Source: Bacteroidales bacterium (GTDB lineage Bacteria > Bacteroidota > Bacteroidia > Bacteroidales > UBA932). Taken from it: 33,275 nucleotides of DNA. The notes below the pieces were generated by a model. The model saw nothing but the letters and a program-made list of their open reading frames with translations. It had not been told where the DNA came from and made no database searches. Numbering within the stretch: position 1 is the first letter of the stretch; each line of letters starts with the position of its first letter. The DNA lies in assembly GCA_017452265.1 (NCBI GenBank), contig JAFTMS010000001.1, forward strand, positions 1-33,275. Direction: 5' to 3'. The position numbers and the translations under genes were made by a program. Shown here one piece after another: positions 1 through 8,408 of this stretch.

Positions 1-895
1 ATCAGTAGCTCTACCTCCGTGAAGCTAAGTCGAGGCTGTCCCTAAAGACATTTCGGGGAGTACGAGCTATCTCCCAGTTTGATTAGCCTTTCACCCCTAC
101 CCACAGCTCATCCGAGCACTTTTCAACGTAAACCGGTTCGGCCCTCCATCCCCTGTTACGGGGACTTCAGCCTGGCCATGGGTAGATCACTAGGTTTCGC
201 GTCTGCTCCGTCCGACTGAACGCCCTGTTCAGACTCGCTCTCGCTTCGGCTCACGCACCTGAAGTGCTTAACCTCGCCGGACAGAAGCAACTCGTAGGCT
301 CATTATGCAAAAGGCACGCCGTCGCCCTCACGGGCTCCGACCGCTTGTAAACGGACGGTTTCAGGTTCTATTTCACTCCCCTGCCAGGGGTGCTTCCCAC
401 CTTTCCTTCACAGTACTGGTACACTATCGGTCTTCTGGGAGTATTTAGCCTTGCGGGATGGTCCCCGCGGATTCAGACAGGATTTCACGTGTCCCGCCCT
501 ACTCAGGTGCCGGCCTTGTCATACTGATCTTACCTGTACGGGATTATCACCCTCTGCGATTGAACTTTCCAGAACATTCCAGTTCAATCCGTATGATCCT
601 ATGACCGGTCCTACAACCCCGACCATGCCGTAACATGACCGGTTTAGGCTCTTCCCCGTTCGATCGCCACTACTAAGGGAATCGATAATTTCTTTCTCTT
701 CCTGCGGGTACTGAGATGTTTCAGTTCCCCACGTTCGCCCCAGCATCGCTGGTGACAGGCCTTCAGCCTGCCGGGTTGCCCCATTCGGACACCACCGGAT
801 CAATCCCTGTTTGCAGGTCCCCGGTGATTTTCGCAGCTTACCGCGTCCTTCATCGCCTCCAGAAGCCCAGGCATCCGCCGTCCGCTCTTGTAACC
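1..895 (-). rRNA. rrl: 23S ribosomal RNA, 5' part (3' part lies outside the window)
   Basis: On the minus strand the sequence begins near 895 with a GGTTACAAGAG start, equivalent to the GGTTAAGCGAC start of E. coli 23S rRNA. It continues through the conserved GGATGCCTGGGC, GGCGATGAAGGACG, CAGTACCCGCAGGAAGAGAAAG and CCAGTACTGTGAAGGAAAGG segments of domain I and into domain II, reaching GGAGGTAGAGC at base 1. That is roughly the first third of the molecule, and it runs off the window. The 5' boundary is set by homology only and may be off by a few bases. The gene reads away from the OPT transporter gene, and no 16S or tRNA gene lies upstream within the 495 bases that separate them. Confidence 0.97.
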
Positions 896-1085
896 TTCTC
901 TCTGTTTGTCTTTTCCTTTGATGAATGAATCACAAGAACTCTTTCGTGTCTATAAAAACACTTGTTCTCATTTACTCGTTGCCTTGAAATTGCAGTCCAC
1001 AACTTGCGATTGACTCTCTATCATTCTCTAGTTACAGACTAACTTATTTCTTCTTTAACTTTACCTCGTTATCTTTTCTCAAACT

Positions 1086-1096
1086 TGTCAATGAAC
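1086..1096 (-). promoter_or_regulatory. boxA-like antitermination element in the 23S leader
   Basis: The minus strand reads GTTCATTGACA here, one base away from the GTTCTTTGACA motif that precedes 16S and 23S genes in many Bacteroidetes rRNA operons and resembles the boxA of Nus-dependent antitermination. It lies about 30 bases downstream of the predicted start site, which is where a leader boxA is expected. The assignment rests on resemblance to the motif. Confidence 0.55.
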
Positions 1097-1130
1097 TTTA
1101 TTTTGTTTCCGTTATTTCTCAAACGGGCTG

Positions 1131-1162
1131 CAAAGGTACGACTTTTTTCTTTACCTCCAAAT
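1131..1162 (-). promoter_or_regulatory. Bacteroidetes-type promoter for the 23S rRNA gene
   Basis: On the minus strand there is a -33 element ATTTGG at 1162-1157 and a perfect -7 element TACCTTTG at 1138-1131. This matches the Bacteroidetes primary-sigma consensus TTTG / TAnnTTTG, with 19 bases between TTTG and TAnnTTTG. The A/T-rich stretch upstream (1163-1200) looks like an UP-type element, as expected for a strong rRNA promoter. Transcription would start about 1124-1127 and give a leader of about 230 bases before the 23S. Confidence 0.75.
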
Positions 1163-1305
1163 TTTTCTGCAATATTTTTTCAAAAATTTTCAATAAATTT
1201 TGCGACTGTAATGGTTAAAATATTGAAAATCCAAGCATTAGGCTAAAGGAAAAATTTTAGGAAATTTTATGGCGCAGGCGTATTTTCCGTTTCATATATA
1301 ATTCG

Positions 1306-1313
1306 TAATTTTG
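1306..1313 (+). promoter_or_regulatory. Candidate -7 element for the OPT transporter gene
   Basis: TAATTTTG fits TAnnTTTG and lies about 77 bases before the ATG at 1391. The matching -33 element is weak: only TTTTCC is seen at 1283-1288, with no clean TTTG at the preferred distance. Confidence 0.45.
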
Positions 1314-1390
1314 TAGTTCTGTCTTTGACGCATCAGCCGCGACGGAAGATGCCGGCATGACGGAAACGCGAAACCATAACCTATATATAC

Positions 1391-3370
1391 ATGGAACAGA
1401 AAAAGACACAACTTCCGGAGAATGCCCACAGGGAGCTGAAGCCGGGCGAAGAGTACGAACCGCTGCTCTCGCCGCAGAAAAGCTATCCGGAAGTGACGCC
1501 GTGGTCGGTGACCATAGGCCTCATCATGACCGTCGTATTCTCGGCTGCGGCCGCATATCTCGGCCTCAAGGTAGGTCAGGTGTTCGAGGCGGCCATACCT
1601 ATCGCCATCATCGCAGTAGGCCTTTCCAGCGGCCTAAAGCGTAAGAATGCGCTCGGAGAAAACGTAATGATACAGTCCATAGGCTCATGTTCGGGAGCCA
1701 TTGTAGCCGGTGCCATATTCACGCTTCCGGCCCTCTTCATCCTGCAGGACAAGTATCCTGAGCTGACGGTGAACTTCACGAAGGTGTTCTTTTCATCACT
1801 GCTCGGCGGTATCCTCGGCATACTTTTCCTGATTCCTTTCAGAAAATATTTCGTGAAGGAGCAGCATGGCAAGTATCCTTTCCCTGAGGCCACGGCGACC
1901 ACGCAGGTGCTCGTGAGCGGCGAAAGCGGCGGAAAGGGCGCGAAGACGCTCCTGCTGAGCGGTGTGATCGGCGGTCTGTACGACTTCATTGTCTCGACAT
2001 TCGGGCTCTGGGGTGAGACGCTTACGACGAAGATCATGCCGTGGGGAGCTGCGATAGCGGACAAGGCGAAGGTGCTCCTGAAAGTCAATACGGGAGCGGC
2101 CGTCCTCGGTCTCGGATATATCGTCGGCCTCAAATATGCGTTCATCATCTGCTGCGGAAGCTTCCTCGTATGGCTCGTGATAATTCCGCTCATGAACCTC
2201 ATATGGGGCGGTCAGGTCATAGACCTTATGAATACAGGCATCACCCAGACTATCGGCGAGATGTCGGCAGACCAGATATTCAAGGACTATGCAAGGCATA
2301 TCGGCATCGGCGGCATAGCAACCGCAGGAATCGTCGGAATCGTCAAGTCTTTCGGAGTGATAAAGTCGGCAGTGGGACTCGCTGCTAACGAGTTCAGGAG
2401 AAAGAAGGACGGATCAGAGGCCGAGGTCATCAGGACGCAGAGGGACATATCAATGAAGATAGTCGTCATAGGCATCGCCGTGGCTCTCGTCGCCGTATTC
2501 CTGTTCTTCGCATTCGGTGTCGTAGACAACATCTGGCATGCTGTCGTCGGCCTGCTCATAGTGGGAATCATCGCATTCCTGTTCACGACCGTGGCGGCAA
2601 ACGCAATCGCCATCGTCGGTTCGAACCCTGTCAGCGGAATGACGCTCATGACGCTTATCCTTGCATCACTCATCATGGTGGCTGTCGGTCTTGACGGTAC
2701 GGCAGGAATGACGGCAGCGCTTATCATAGGCGGAGTGGTCTGCACGGCACTTTCTGTGGCAGGAGCATTCATCACGGATCTTAAGATCGGCTACTGGATA
2801 GGCTCGACACCTAAGAAGCAGGAAAGCTGGAAGTTCCTCGGAACGCTCGTGGCGGCGGCAACAGTAGGAGGCGTCATGCTCGTGCTCAACAAGACATACG
2901 GATTCACCGGAGAAGGTGCTCTTGTCGCTCCGCAGGCCAACGCCATGGCAGCAGTGATCGAGCCTATGATGAATGGCGGCAACGCTCCGTGGCTTCTTTA
3001 CGGCATCGGAGCTGTGATTGCCCTTGTGCTCACCTTCTGCAAGGTTCCGGCCCTTCCGTTTGCACTCGGAATGTTCATTCCTATCGACCTCAACCTGCCT
3101 ATGCTCGTAGGTGGAGCCATCTCATGGTTCGTCGGAAGCCGCAGCAAGGACAAGGAACTGAATGAGGCACGTACCGAGAAAGGTACGCTGATTGCATCGG
3201 GATTCATTGCCGGTGGTGCACTCATGGGAGTGGTCAGCGCCATACTCAGGTTTGCGAAGGTGGATGCATATATGGAGCCACAGCCGTGGACAGAGCCGGT
3301 GGCAATCATTCCTTATGCAGCCATCATCGTGTTTATGATATGGTCGGCCCTGAAGGCAAAAAAGGCTTGA
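1391..3370 (+). CDS. OPT-family oligopeptide transporter
   Basis: A 659-residue, very hydrophobic protein with about 14-16 predicted membrane segments and a short charged N-terminus. This size and pattern fit the prokaryotic OPT (oligopeptide transporter) family, secondary inner-membrane carriers that import short peptides or metal-chelate compounds with protons. Family-type features are the early segment with AAYLGLKVGQVFEA (about residues 59-72), the GENVMIQSIGS stretch, and the KYPFPEATATTQVL motif (about 160-173). The ATG at 1391 is preferred because it gives a normal family start just before the conserved region. The gene is followed after 26 bases by a ZIP zinc transporter and then by pepT, which suggests peptide uptake followed by peptide hydrolysis. 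The actual substrate cannot be read from the sequence; siderophore or metal-chelate import is an alternative. Confidence 0.9.
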   Translation: MEQKKTQLPENAHRELKPGEEYEPLLSPQKSYPEVTPWSVTIGLIMTVVFSAAAAYLGLKVGQVFEAAIPIAIIAVGLSSGLKRKNALGENVMIQSIGSCSGAIVAGAIFTLPALFILQDKYPELTVNFTKVFFSSLLGGILGILFLIPFRKYFVKEQHGKYPFPEATATTQVLVSGESGGKGAKTLLLSGVIGGLYDFIVSTFGLWGETLTTKIMPWGAAIADKAKVLLKVNTGAAVLGLGYIVGLKYAFIICCGSFLVWLVIIPLMNLIWGGQVIDLMNTGITQTIGEMSADQIFKDYARHIGIGGIATAGIVGIVKSFGVIKSAVGLAANEFRRKKDGSEAEVIRTQRDISMKIVVIGIAVALVAVFLFFAFGVVDNIWHAVVGLLIVGIIAFLFTTVAANAIAIVGSNPVSGMTLMTLILASLIMVAVGLDGTAGMTAALIIGGVVCTALSVAGAFITDLKIGYWIGSTPKKQESWKFLGTLVAAATVGGVMLVLNKTYGFTGEGALVAPQANAMAAVIEPMMNGGNAPWLLYGIGAVIALVLTFCKVPALPFALGMFIPIDLNLPMLVGGAISWFVGSRSKDKELNEARTEKGTLIASGFIAGGALMGVVSAILRFAKVDAYMEPQPWTEPVAIIPYAAIIVFMIWSALKAKKA

Positions 3371-3396
3371 TGACCCACACTTGCAAAATTTGAGTT

Positions 3397-4230
3397 ATGA
3401 ACGGAGTATTGGAAGCACTGCTTATGACGCTTATAGCCGGAGCCGCGACAGGCTTGGGCGGAGCGCTTGTGCTGTTCAGGAAGAAGCTCAGCAGCAACTT
3501 TCTGGCAGGAGCCCTCGGTGTCAGCGCAGGAGTGATGATATTCATATCGCTGGCGGAACTGTTTCCGCAGGCTCAGGAAACAGTTCTTTCCACAGGTCTG
3601 CCTCACGGAAAGTCCTTCGTGCTGCTGGCATTCTTCGTCGGCATGGGCCTCATCACTCTGATTGACTTCCTTATACCTGAATATGAGAATCCGCACGAGG
3701 CGTCGGGCCTTTCACTTGAGGCAAGGACGCCGGCGGTCGGAATGCTGGAGCACGCAGGAAACGAAGCGGCTCTGAAGCGGCTTGGAATAATGTCGGCGCT
3801 TGCCATTGCAATCCATAATTTCCCTGAAGGCATGGCGACATTCATCGGAGCGCTCAATGACCCTGAAATGGGAGCCGGCATCACGTTCGCGATTGCCATA
3901 CACAACATTCCGGAGGGTATATCCGTGGCCATACCTATATATTATGCGACGAAGAGCAAGGGCAAGGCTCTGGGATTTGCGACACTTTCCGGGCTGAGCG
4001 AGCCAGTGGGAGCGGCTCTGTGCTATGCCGTGACGACGCTTTTCGGAGTGGAACTTACGGGAGGCAGTCCTGTATTCGCGCTCGTGCTGGCGGCCGTTGC
4101 CGGAATCATGATATACATTTCGCTGGACGAGCTGCTGCCGACGGCGGAGAAATATGGAAAGCATCACATTGCCATCGCCGGAGTGGTCGGAGGGATGGCG
4201 GTGATGGGGGTCAGCCTGTTGATATTGTAG
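3397..4230 (+). CDS. zupT: ZIP-family zinc/divalent metal transporter
   Basis: A 277-residue inner-membrane protein of the ZIP family, which carries Zn2+ and related divalent metals into the cytoplasm. Eight membrane segments are plausible. The two signature metal-binding helices are intact: HNFPEG at residues 140-145 and HNIPEG at 169-174, matching the ZupT subfamily. The loop between segments 3 and 4 (about residues 95-128) is short and acidic, with a few histidines. The start at 3397 lies 26 bases after the OPT stop, so the two genes are probably co-transcribed. A zinc importer beside a zinc aminopeptidase gene (pepT) makes biological sense, but co-regulation is inferred. Iron or manganese transport cannot be excluded, since ZupT proteins are broad in specificity. 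Confidence 0.9.
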   Translation: MNGVLEALLMTLIAGAATGLGGALVLFRKKLSSNFLAGALGVSAGVMIFISLAELFPQAQETVLSTGLPHGKSFVLLAFFVGMGLITLIDFLIPEYENPHEASGLSLEARTPAVGMLEHAGNEAALKRLGIMSALAIAIHNFPEGMATFIGALNDPEMGAGITFAIAIHNIPEGISVAIPIYYATKSKGKALGFATLSGLSEPVGAALCYAVTTLFGVELTGGSPVFALVLAAVAGIMIYISLDELLPTAEKYGKHHIAIAGVVGGMAVMGVSLLIL

Positions 4231-4254
4231 ATTCTCACGTCGGGCTTTGCCCTC

Positions 4255-4340
4255 CTCAGAATGACGTAAAATCGAGCTCAGAACAGTGTAAAAACAAGCT
4301 CAGAAGAGCGTAAGACGAGGTTCAGGAGATGTACATATGA
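4255..4340 (+). repeat. Degenerate 22-base tandem repeat (three copies and a decayed fourth)
   Basis: Three adjacent 22-base units start at 4255, 4277 and 4299. Each opens with CTCAGAA and has GTAA at the same place (offset about 11), and a decayed fourth copy beginning TTCAGGAG starts at 4321. The block is preceded by ATTCTCACGTCGGGC-type sequence right after the zupT stop, reminiscent of dispersed intergenic repeats in bacterial genomes. It fills most of the 133-base gap before pepT. Confidence 0.6.
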
Positions 4341-4363
4341 CGTAAATATAAAACTGATATAAT

Positions 4364-5587
4364 ATGGAAAATATAGTTGAACGATTTTTAAGATACGTGT
4401 CAGTGGACACACAGTCGGATCCGGAATCCGATTCACAGCCAAGTGCGGCAAAGGAGCTGAACCTCCTGAAGATGCTGCGCGACGAACTTCTGGCCATGGG
4501 CGTGGAAGCGGTTCTCGACGAATACGGCTATGTCATGGCCACAATACCGTCAAACTGCGGGAAAGACGTGCCGGCATTGGGTTTCATTGCCCATGTGGAT
4601 ACGGCTCCTGATGCTTCCGGAGCGGATATAAAGCCACAGATAATCGAGAACTATGACGGCGGTGAAATTCCCCTCAAGGGCGTGCCGGGCCTCAGCCTCA
4701 AGCCTTCGGAATTTCCGGAACTGGAGCTGTACAAGGGCCAGACACTCATCACCACTGACGGCACGACGCTTCTGGGAGCGGACGACAAGGCCGGTATCGC
4801 TGAAATAATGACGGCCGTGCAGTATATGACGGAACATCCTGAATTCCAGCATGGTGAGATAAAGATAGGATTCACTCCGGACGAGGAGATAGGACGTGGA
4901 GTCGTGAAGTTCGACGTGAAGAAGTTCGGGGCCCAATATGCATATACCCTCGACGGAGGACAGGTCGGAGAGCTTGAATACGAGAACTTCAACGCAGCCG
5001 GAGCGACAGTCCGAATACAGGGTCGCAACGTGCACCCTGGCACAGCAAAGGGCAAGATGAAGAATGCGATTCTGATCGGAATGGAGCTGAACAGCCTCCT
5101 GCCGGTGGAACAGCGACCTGAATACACAGAAGGCTACGAGGGATTCTTCCACCTCATCAGCTTCAAGGGTGAAGTGGAGACGGCTACGTTCTCATATATA
5201 GTAAGGGACCACGACATGGGCCTGTATGAACAGAAGAAGGCATATATGCAGAAATGCGTGGACTTCATAAATACGAAATACGGCGAAGGTACGGCCATGG
5301 TCGAGATAAAGCATCAGTACTACAACATGCGGAAGGAGGTTGAGCCGCACTACCACATCGTGGAGAAGGCCGTCAAGGCTATGGAAATGGAAGGCATACG
5401 TCCGAAGATCCAGCCTATACGAGGCGGCACAGACGGAGCGAACCTCTCGTTCATGGGTCTGCCATGCCCGAACATCTTCGCAGGAGGCCACAACTTCCAC
5501 GGCAAGATGGAATACGTCCCTGTGGAAAGCATGGAAAAAGCCGCAAAAGTCATCCTCAACATCATAAAGCTGTACGCAGAGGAATAA
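4364..5587 (+). CDS. pepT: Peptidase T (tripeptide aminopeptidase, M20B)
   Basis: A 407-residue cytosolic zinc exopeptidase that removes the N-terminal residue from tripeptides. Length and motifs match E. coli PepT closely. Expected two-zinc site residues are all present: H77 and D79 in IAHVDTAPD, D140 in GADDKAG, E174/E175 in TPDEEIGRG, D197 in TLDGG, and H379 near the C-terminus in HNFHGKMEYVP. The lid/dimerisation domain lies between about 205 and 320. The ATG at 4364 gives the standard N-terminus. The gene follows zupT by 133 bases filled with short repeats, so it may be transcribed separately or by read-through. A strong terminator follows it. Together with the OPT transporter upstream it suggests peptide uptake and breakdown. 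Confidence 0.96.
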   Translation: MENIVERFLRYVSVDTQSDPESDSQPSAAKELNLLKMLRDELLAMGVEAVLDEYGYVMATIPSNCGKDVPALGFIAHVDTAPDASGADIKPQIIENYDGGEIPLKGVPGLSLKPSEFPELELYKGQTLITTDGTTLLGADDKAGIAEIMTAVQYMTEHPEFQHGEIKIGFTPDEEIGRGVVKFDVKKFGAQYAYTLDGGQVGELEYENFNAAGATVRIQGRNVHPGTAKGKMKNAILIGMELNSLLPVEQRPEYTEGYEGFFHLISFKGEVETATFSYIVRDHDMGLYEQKKAYMQKCVDFINTKYGEGTAMVEIKHQYYNMRKEVEPHYHIVEKAVKAMEMEGIRPKIQPIRGGTDGANLSFMGLPCPNIFAGGHNFHGKMEYVPVESMEKAAKVILNIIKLYAEE

Positions 5588-5619
5588 AGCACAAAACGCA
5601 AAAGCCTGGCGTACAAACG

Positions 5620-5667
5620 ATTATAAAAAATCGCCTGCTCCAAATGACGCAGGCGATTTTTTATAAT
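5620..5667. terminator. Bidirectional terminator between convergent pepT and ostA-like genes
   Basis: A perfect 19-bp inverted repeat (5620-5638 and 5649-5667) with a 10-base loop. The stem is G/C rich at the loop end and finishes in a run of six T on the plus strand, mirrored by six A on the left arm. It therefore has the hairpin-plus-U-tract form of an intrinsic terminator in both directions. It sits 33 bases after the pepT stop and 33 bases beyond the end of the ostA-like gene. Confidence 0.9.
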
Positions 5668-5699
5668 GCACTGATAAACAGATTGTTATAGGCACCGTA

Positions 5700-8408
5700 T
5701 TACTTACGATTGTTTGCAGCACGGGAGGCAGTACGGGCAGCGGATTCTGCTTTCTGCTGCTCGTATTTTTTGCGGTAGGATTCGAGAATCTGGGCATCTT
5801 TTTCGGCCTGTCGGGCAGCTTCCTCCAGGGCTTTGCGCTTTTTGCGGCGCTCCTTTTCAAGCTTCCTGGCTTCTTTGGCTGCAGCTTTTTCAGCATCCTT
5901 CCTGTCGAGTTCGGCCCAACGTTTTTCACGCGCTTCCTGCTTTGCCTTCTTCCTGGCCTCACGGGCAGCGCGGACTTCTGCCTTTGCCTTTTCACGCTCT
6001 GCCTTCAGGGCTGCCTTTTCCGCAGCCTTCTGCTCTTCAGGAGTGAGAAGCCGCTGTAAAACTGTGGAATCCACTGCCGCCAGAGAATCTGAGGCAACTG
6101 CAAGGGAATCCTTTGCAATGGCAAGGCTGTCGGACAACGCGAGAGAGTCTGCCAGGGCGAGGCTGTCTGCAAGAGCAAGCGAATCGGCAAGCATAAGGCT
6201 GTCGGCGAGGGCGAGGCTGTCGAGCCGAGCCTGTGCGGCTGCTTCACGCTCTGCAATCTCGCGTTCCCTCTCGCGGACGGCACGCAACGAATCCCGCACC
6301 TCTATCTGCCTGTAGACATCGTTCATATAGCCCGGGAAATATACGTCCGTCTGCCTGAACTTCGCACGCGGACGGGCCGCATAACGGCTTCGCTCGCTCG
6401 GACGGAGCGAGAGCGGAGTCACAGCATCGCGGTCCGCCGGACGTTTGTCAGGCTGCCAGTTGAAGCCTTTGAGCTGCCTTTCCTCGCGGGAGAGCTGAAC
6501 GACAGGATAGCCGTCATTCTTCGCTTCCTCGAAATAATATATCCTCTGGATCTCTCCGTCCTTGAATGTGGCGGAAAGCATCTTTGATTCAGCCTTGTTG
6601 ACTGTCGCCAGTTCGTCATTCTCTTCAAGATAAAAGAGTGCGGAAGCGCCTCCAAGCACATCGAAACGCTTGAGGCCGCCCTTTGAGTCGAAATAGCCAA
6701 GCATCTCAGCACCCTTTATCTGGTCGAAATGAGCCGTATCTTCCTGTATTGTTATGAAGGCGTTGGACATGAGGCTGGCCTTTTCCATAGAACCGTTGCT
6801 GATTACGACGGTGACGCTGTCGGCCGTATACTGACGTACTTCCTCCTGCCATATCATCGGCTCCTTGTAGAGCCTTGCAAGAGAATCCAAGTCACTGTAT
6901 ATCAATGAATCGCACACGACCTGCATATTCTTCTTGTATATCTTCACCTTGCCTGTCGCCTCCAGAAAGCCGACCTTGGTCGTATCCTTAGGAGCTTCAG
7001 GAGCCAGAGCCAATGAATCCGCAACAGCAAGAGAATCAGCAGCCACATTCAACGAATCGACCACAGAAGCAAGAGAGTCGGCAGGCATTTCAGCTGGTCC
7101 GGCAGCCAGCGAGTCAGCCACTGGAGCAAGAGCAGAACCGGCCGGCACAGTATCCTGCACTCCGAGCGAATCGGCAACAGGTGGCGCAGCGGAAGCCTTT
7201 CTTGCCGGCTGTCCGGTGCCTGTCCTCTGCTGCGCGCCAGGAGTCTGTACCCCAGGGCCACCTTTGACCGCCCCTGCAGCCTTCTTCGCCCTCTGGTTCG
7301 GATCGTTCTGAGCCGCTTCCTCCGCCGCCTTTGCAGCCGCCTCTGCCGCCTTCTTGCGGAACTCGCCCACAGGATCCACATCCAGAGACTTCAGCCTTTC
7401 CTGCGACTGGACGACTGCCATCGAATCTATGTCACACATCTTCATCGTATAATACACAAGCTTGTCAGCACCCAGATAAAGCGTATCCACGGTGCCGTCC
7501 TGTTCCTCGGTCTGCGATATCACTGCCGGCTTGCGAGTCAGAGTGACCTTGGATGTCGTATCCACATATTCAATCCGCCCTGCAAGTCCGAAGACATTGC
7601 GTGTGGTGTCGTTCACCTGGGCATTTCCCAGCATCTCCACATTCGAGCTCATCCTGTAGAAATAAAGGCTGTCACACCAGCCCTCCTGATCCTGTGACAT
7701 CACATGAACCCTCTTCGTGAAGAAGAAAAGCTCACGCCCGCGGTCGTACCATCCGGCATCGGAAGAAAGCATGTTTTCCTCCTGCCATGCATCGGTATCC
7801 CGTCCGAAAGTCGCCAGATTCAGGTCAGATTCATATTTGAGATTCCTCGTCTTCACGAAAATGGAATCCGTGAACATATTCACTTCCTCGTCGAATGTGA
7901 ATGTCTTTATCTTCGAATCATACGTACCCAGACGGCTCTCAATGATCTGTCCGTCCTTGTCACGCATGGCTCCGCCGTTCTGAAATACAGCTACAGAGTC
8001 CGCCGTATTATAGTCCAGGTACCTCGTCCTCAGCGTGTTATGATCCTTGTCCGTAAGCTGCACAACGCCTCCCCTGAACTGTGCAAGATCCTCATCTATT
8101 ATATATGTGAGCTTGTCGCTCGTCAGAACCGTCTCCTCCTGCAGGATGCTCACATTGCCCCAGGCATCGATGATGCGCGTCTCGACATTCCACAAAGCGG
8201 TGTCGCAAAGCAGGAACGTGCCGTTATGAAGAAAACGGGCCGGACCTATCACCTGCCTGTAGCTCGCACCCTCGACATCCACCGTCTCCATGGACTTCGC
8301 GCTCAGGAGCACGATAAGACTGTCCTGCTGCTGGCTCTGCTGGGCAGCAACAGGAACGCAAAGCGCCAAAGCGCATAGGACATATGTGAGTCTTTTCAGG
8401 AAACCCAT
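5700..8408 (-). CDS. OstA/LptA-like periplasmic protein with DSLA repeats
   Basis: A 902-residue exported protein. Residues 1-22 form a signal peptide ending in VPVAAQ. The region from about 30 to 340 contains repeated short beta units (for example VEGASYRQVIGPARFLHNGTF, LTSDKLTYIIDEDLAQFRG) typical of the OstA/LptA-C family, which bridges lipopolysaccharide between inner and outer membranes. A second beta block spans about 470-630. Two low-complexity stretches (about 405-475 and 730-780) are rich in DSLA, and the C-terminus (about 780-902) is a highly charged Ala/Lys/Glu/Arg helix, probably coiled coil. I see no LptD beta-barrel. Its ATG shares one base with the stop codon of the SurA-like gene upstream (TAATG), so translation is likely coupled. 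The role in LPS export is inferred from the fold family and from the neighbouring periplasmic chaperone genes. Confidence 0.85.
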   Translation of the reverse strand: MGFLKRLTYVLCALALCVPVAAQQSQQQDSLIVLLSAKSMETVDVEGASYRQVIGPARFLHNGTFLLCDTALWNVETRIIDAWGNVSILQEETVLTSDKLTYIIDEDLAQFRGGVVQLTDKDHNTLRTRYLDYNTADSVAVFQNGGAMRDKDGQIIESRLGTYDSKIKTFTFDEEVNMFTDSIFVKTRNLKYESDLNLATFGRDTDAWQEENMLSSDAGWYDRGRELFFFTKRVHVMSQDQEGWCDSLYFYRMSSNVEMLGNAQVNDTTRNVFGLAGRIEYVDTTSKVTLTRKPAVISQTEEQDGTVDTLYLGADKLVYYTMKMCDIDSMAVVQSQERLKSLDVDPVGEFRKKAAEAAAKAAEEAAQNDPNQRAKKAAGAVKGGPGVQTPGAQQRTGTGQPARKASAAPPVADSLGVQDTVPAGSALAPVADSLAAGPAEMPADSLASVVDSLNVAADSLAVADSLALAPEAPKDTTKVGFLEATGKVKIYKKNMQVVCDSLIYSDLDSLARLYKEPMIWQEEVRQYTADSVTVVISNGSMEKASLMSNAFITIQEDTAHFDQIKGAEMLGYFDSKGGLKRFDVLGGASALFYLEENDELATVNKAESKMLSATFKDGEIQRIYYFEEAKNDGYPVVQLSREERQLKGFNWQPDKRPADRDAVTPLSLRPSERSRYAARPRAKFRQTDVYFPGYMNDVYRQIEVRDSLRAVREREREIAEREAAAQARLDSLALADSLMLADSLALADSLALADSLALSDSLAIAKDSLAVASDSLAAVDSTVLQRLLTPEEQKAAEKAALKAEREKAKAEVRAAREARKKAKQEAREKRWAELDRKDAEKAAAKEARKLEKERRKKRKALEEAARQAEKDAQILESYRKKYEQQKAESAARTASRAANNRK
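6113..6222 (-). repeat. 18-base repeat coding for ADSLAL hexapeptides
   Basis: The coding strand of the ostA-like gene contains consecutive 18-base units giving ADSLAL/ADSLML/SDSLAI, at least five in a row. Neighbouring units differ mostly at synonymous positions. A looser DSLA-rich segment lies at about 6985-7190. Confidence 0.75.

Larger units (their letters stand above)
896..1390. other. Intergenic region between divergent 23S rRNA and OPT transporter gene
   Basis: This 495-base stretch holds no credible gene. From left to right it contains the 23S leader (896 to about 1125), the 23S promoter, a very A/T-rich block (about 1141-1260) and the promoter-like TAATTTTG of the OPT gene. I looked specifically for the tRNA-Ile/tRNA-Ala genes usual in a 16S-23S spacer and for a 16S 3' end (anti-Shine-Dalgarno region) and saw neither. 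Confidence 0.8.

Noticed and set aside
451-928. Open frames on both strands in the left end of the window
   Set aside because: They lie inside or directly against the conserved 23S rRNA sequence; no independent coding signal.
896-1390. Possible tRNA genes or 16S end upstream of the 23S
   Set aside because: No cloverleaf, no TTCGA-type T-loop context and no conserved 16S 3' end seen on either strand.
1357-1644. A 95-codon frame overlapping the start of the OPT gene
   Set aside because: Arg/His-rich shadow of the true frame, overlaps the transporter almost entirely and has no family resemblance.
4255-4340. Possible CRISPR array
   Set aside because: Units are adjacent 22-mers without spacers and no cas genes are in the window.
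7704-8378. A 224-codon plus-strand frame antisense to the ostA-like gene
   Set aside because: Composition typical of an antisense shadow in G/C-rich DNA; the minus-strand frame has signal peptide and OstA features.
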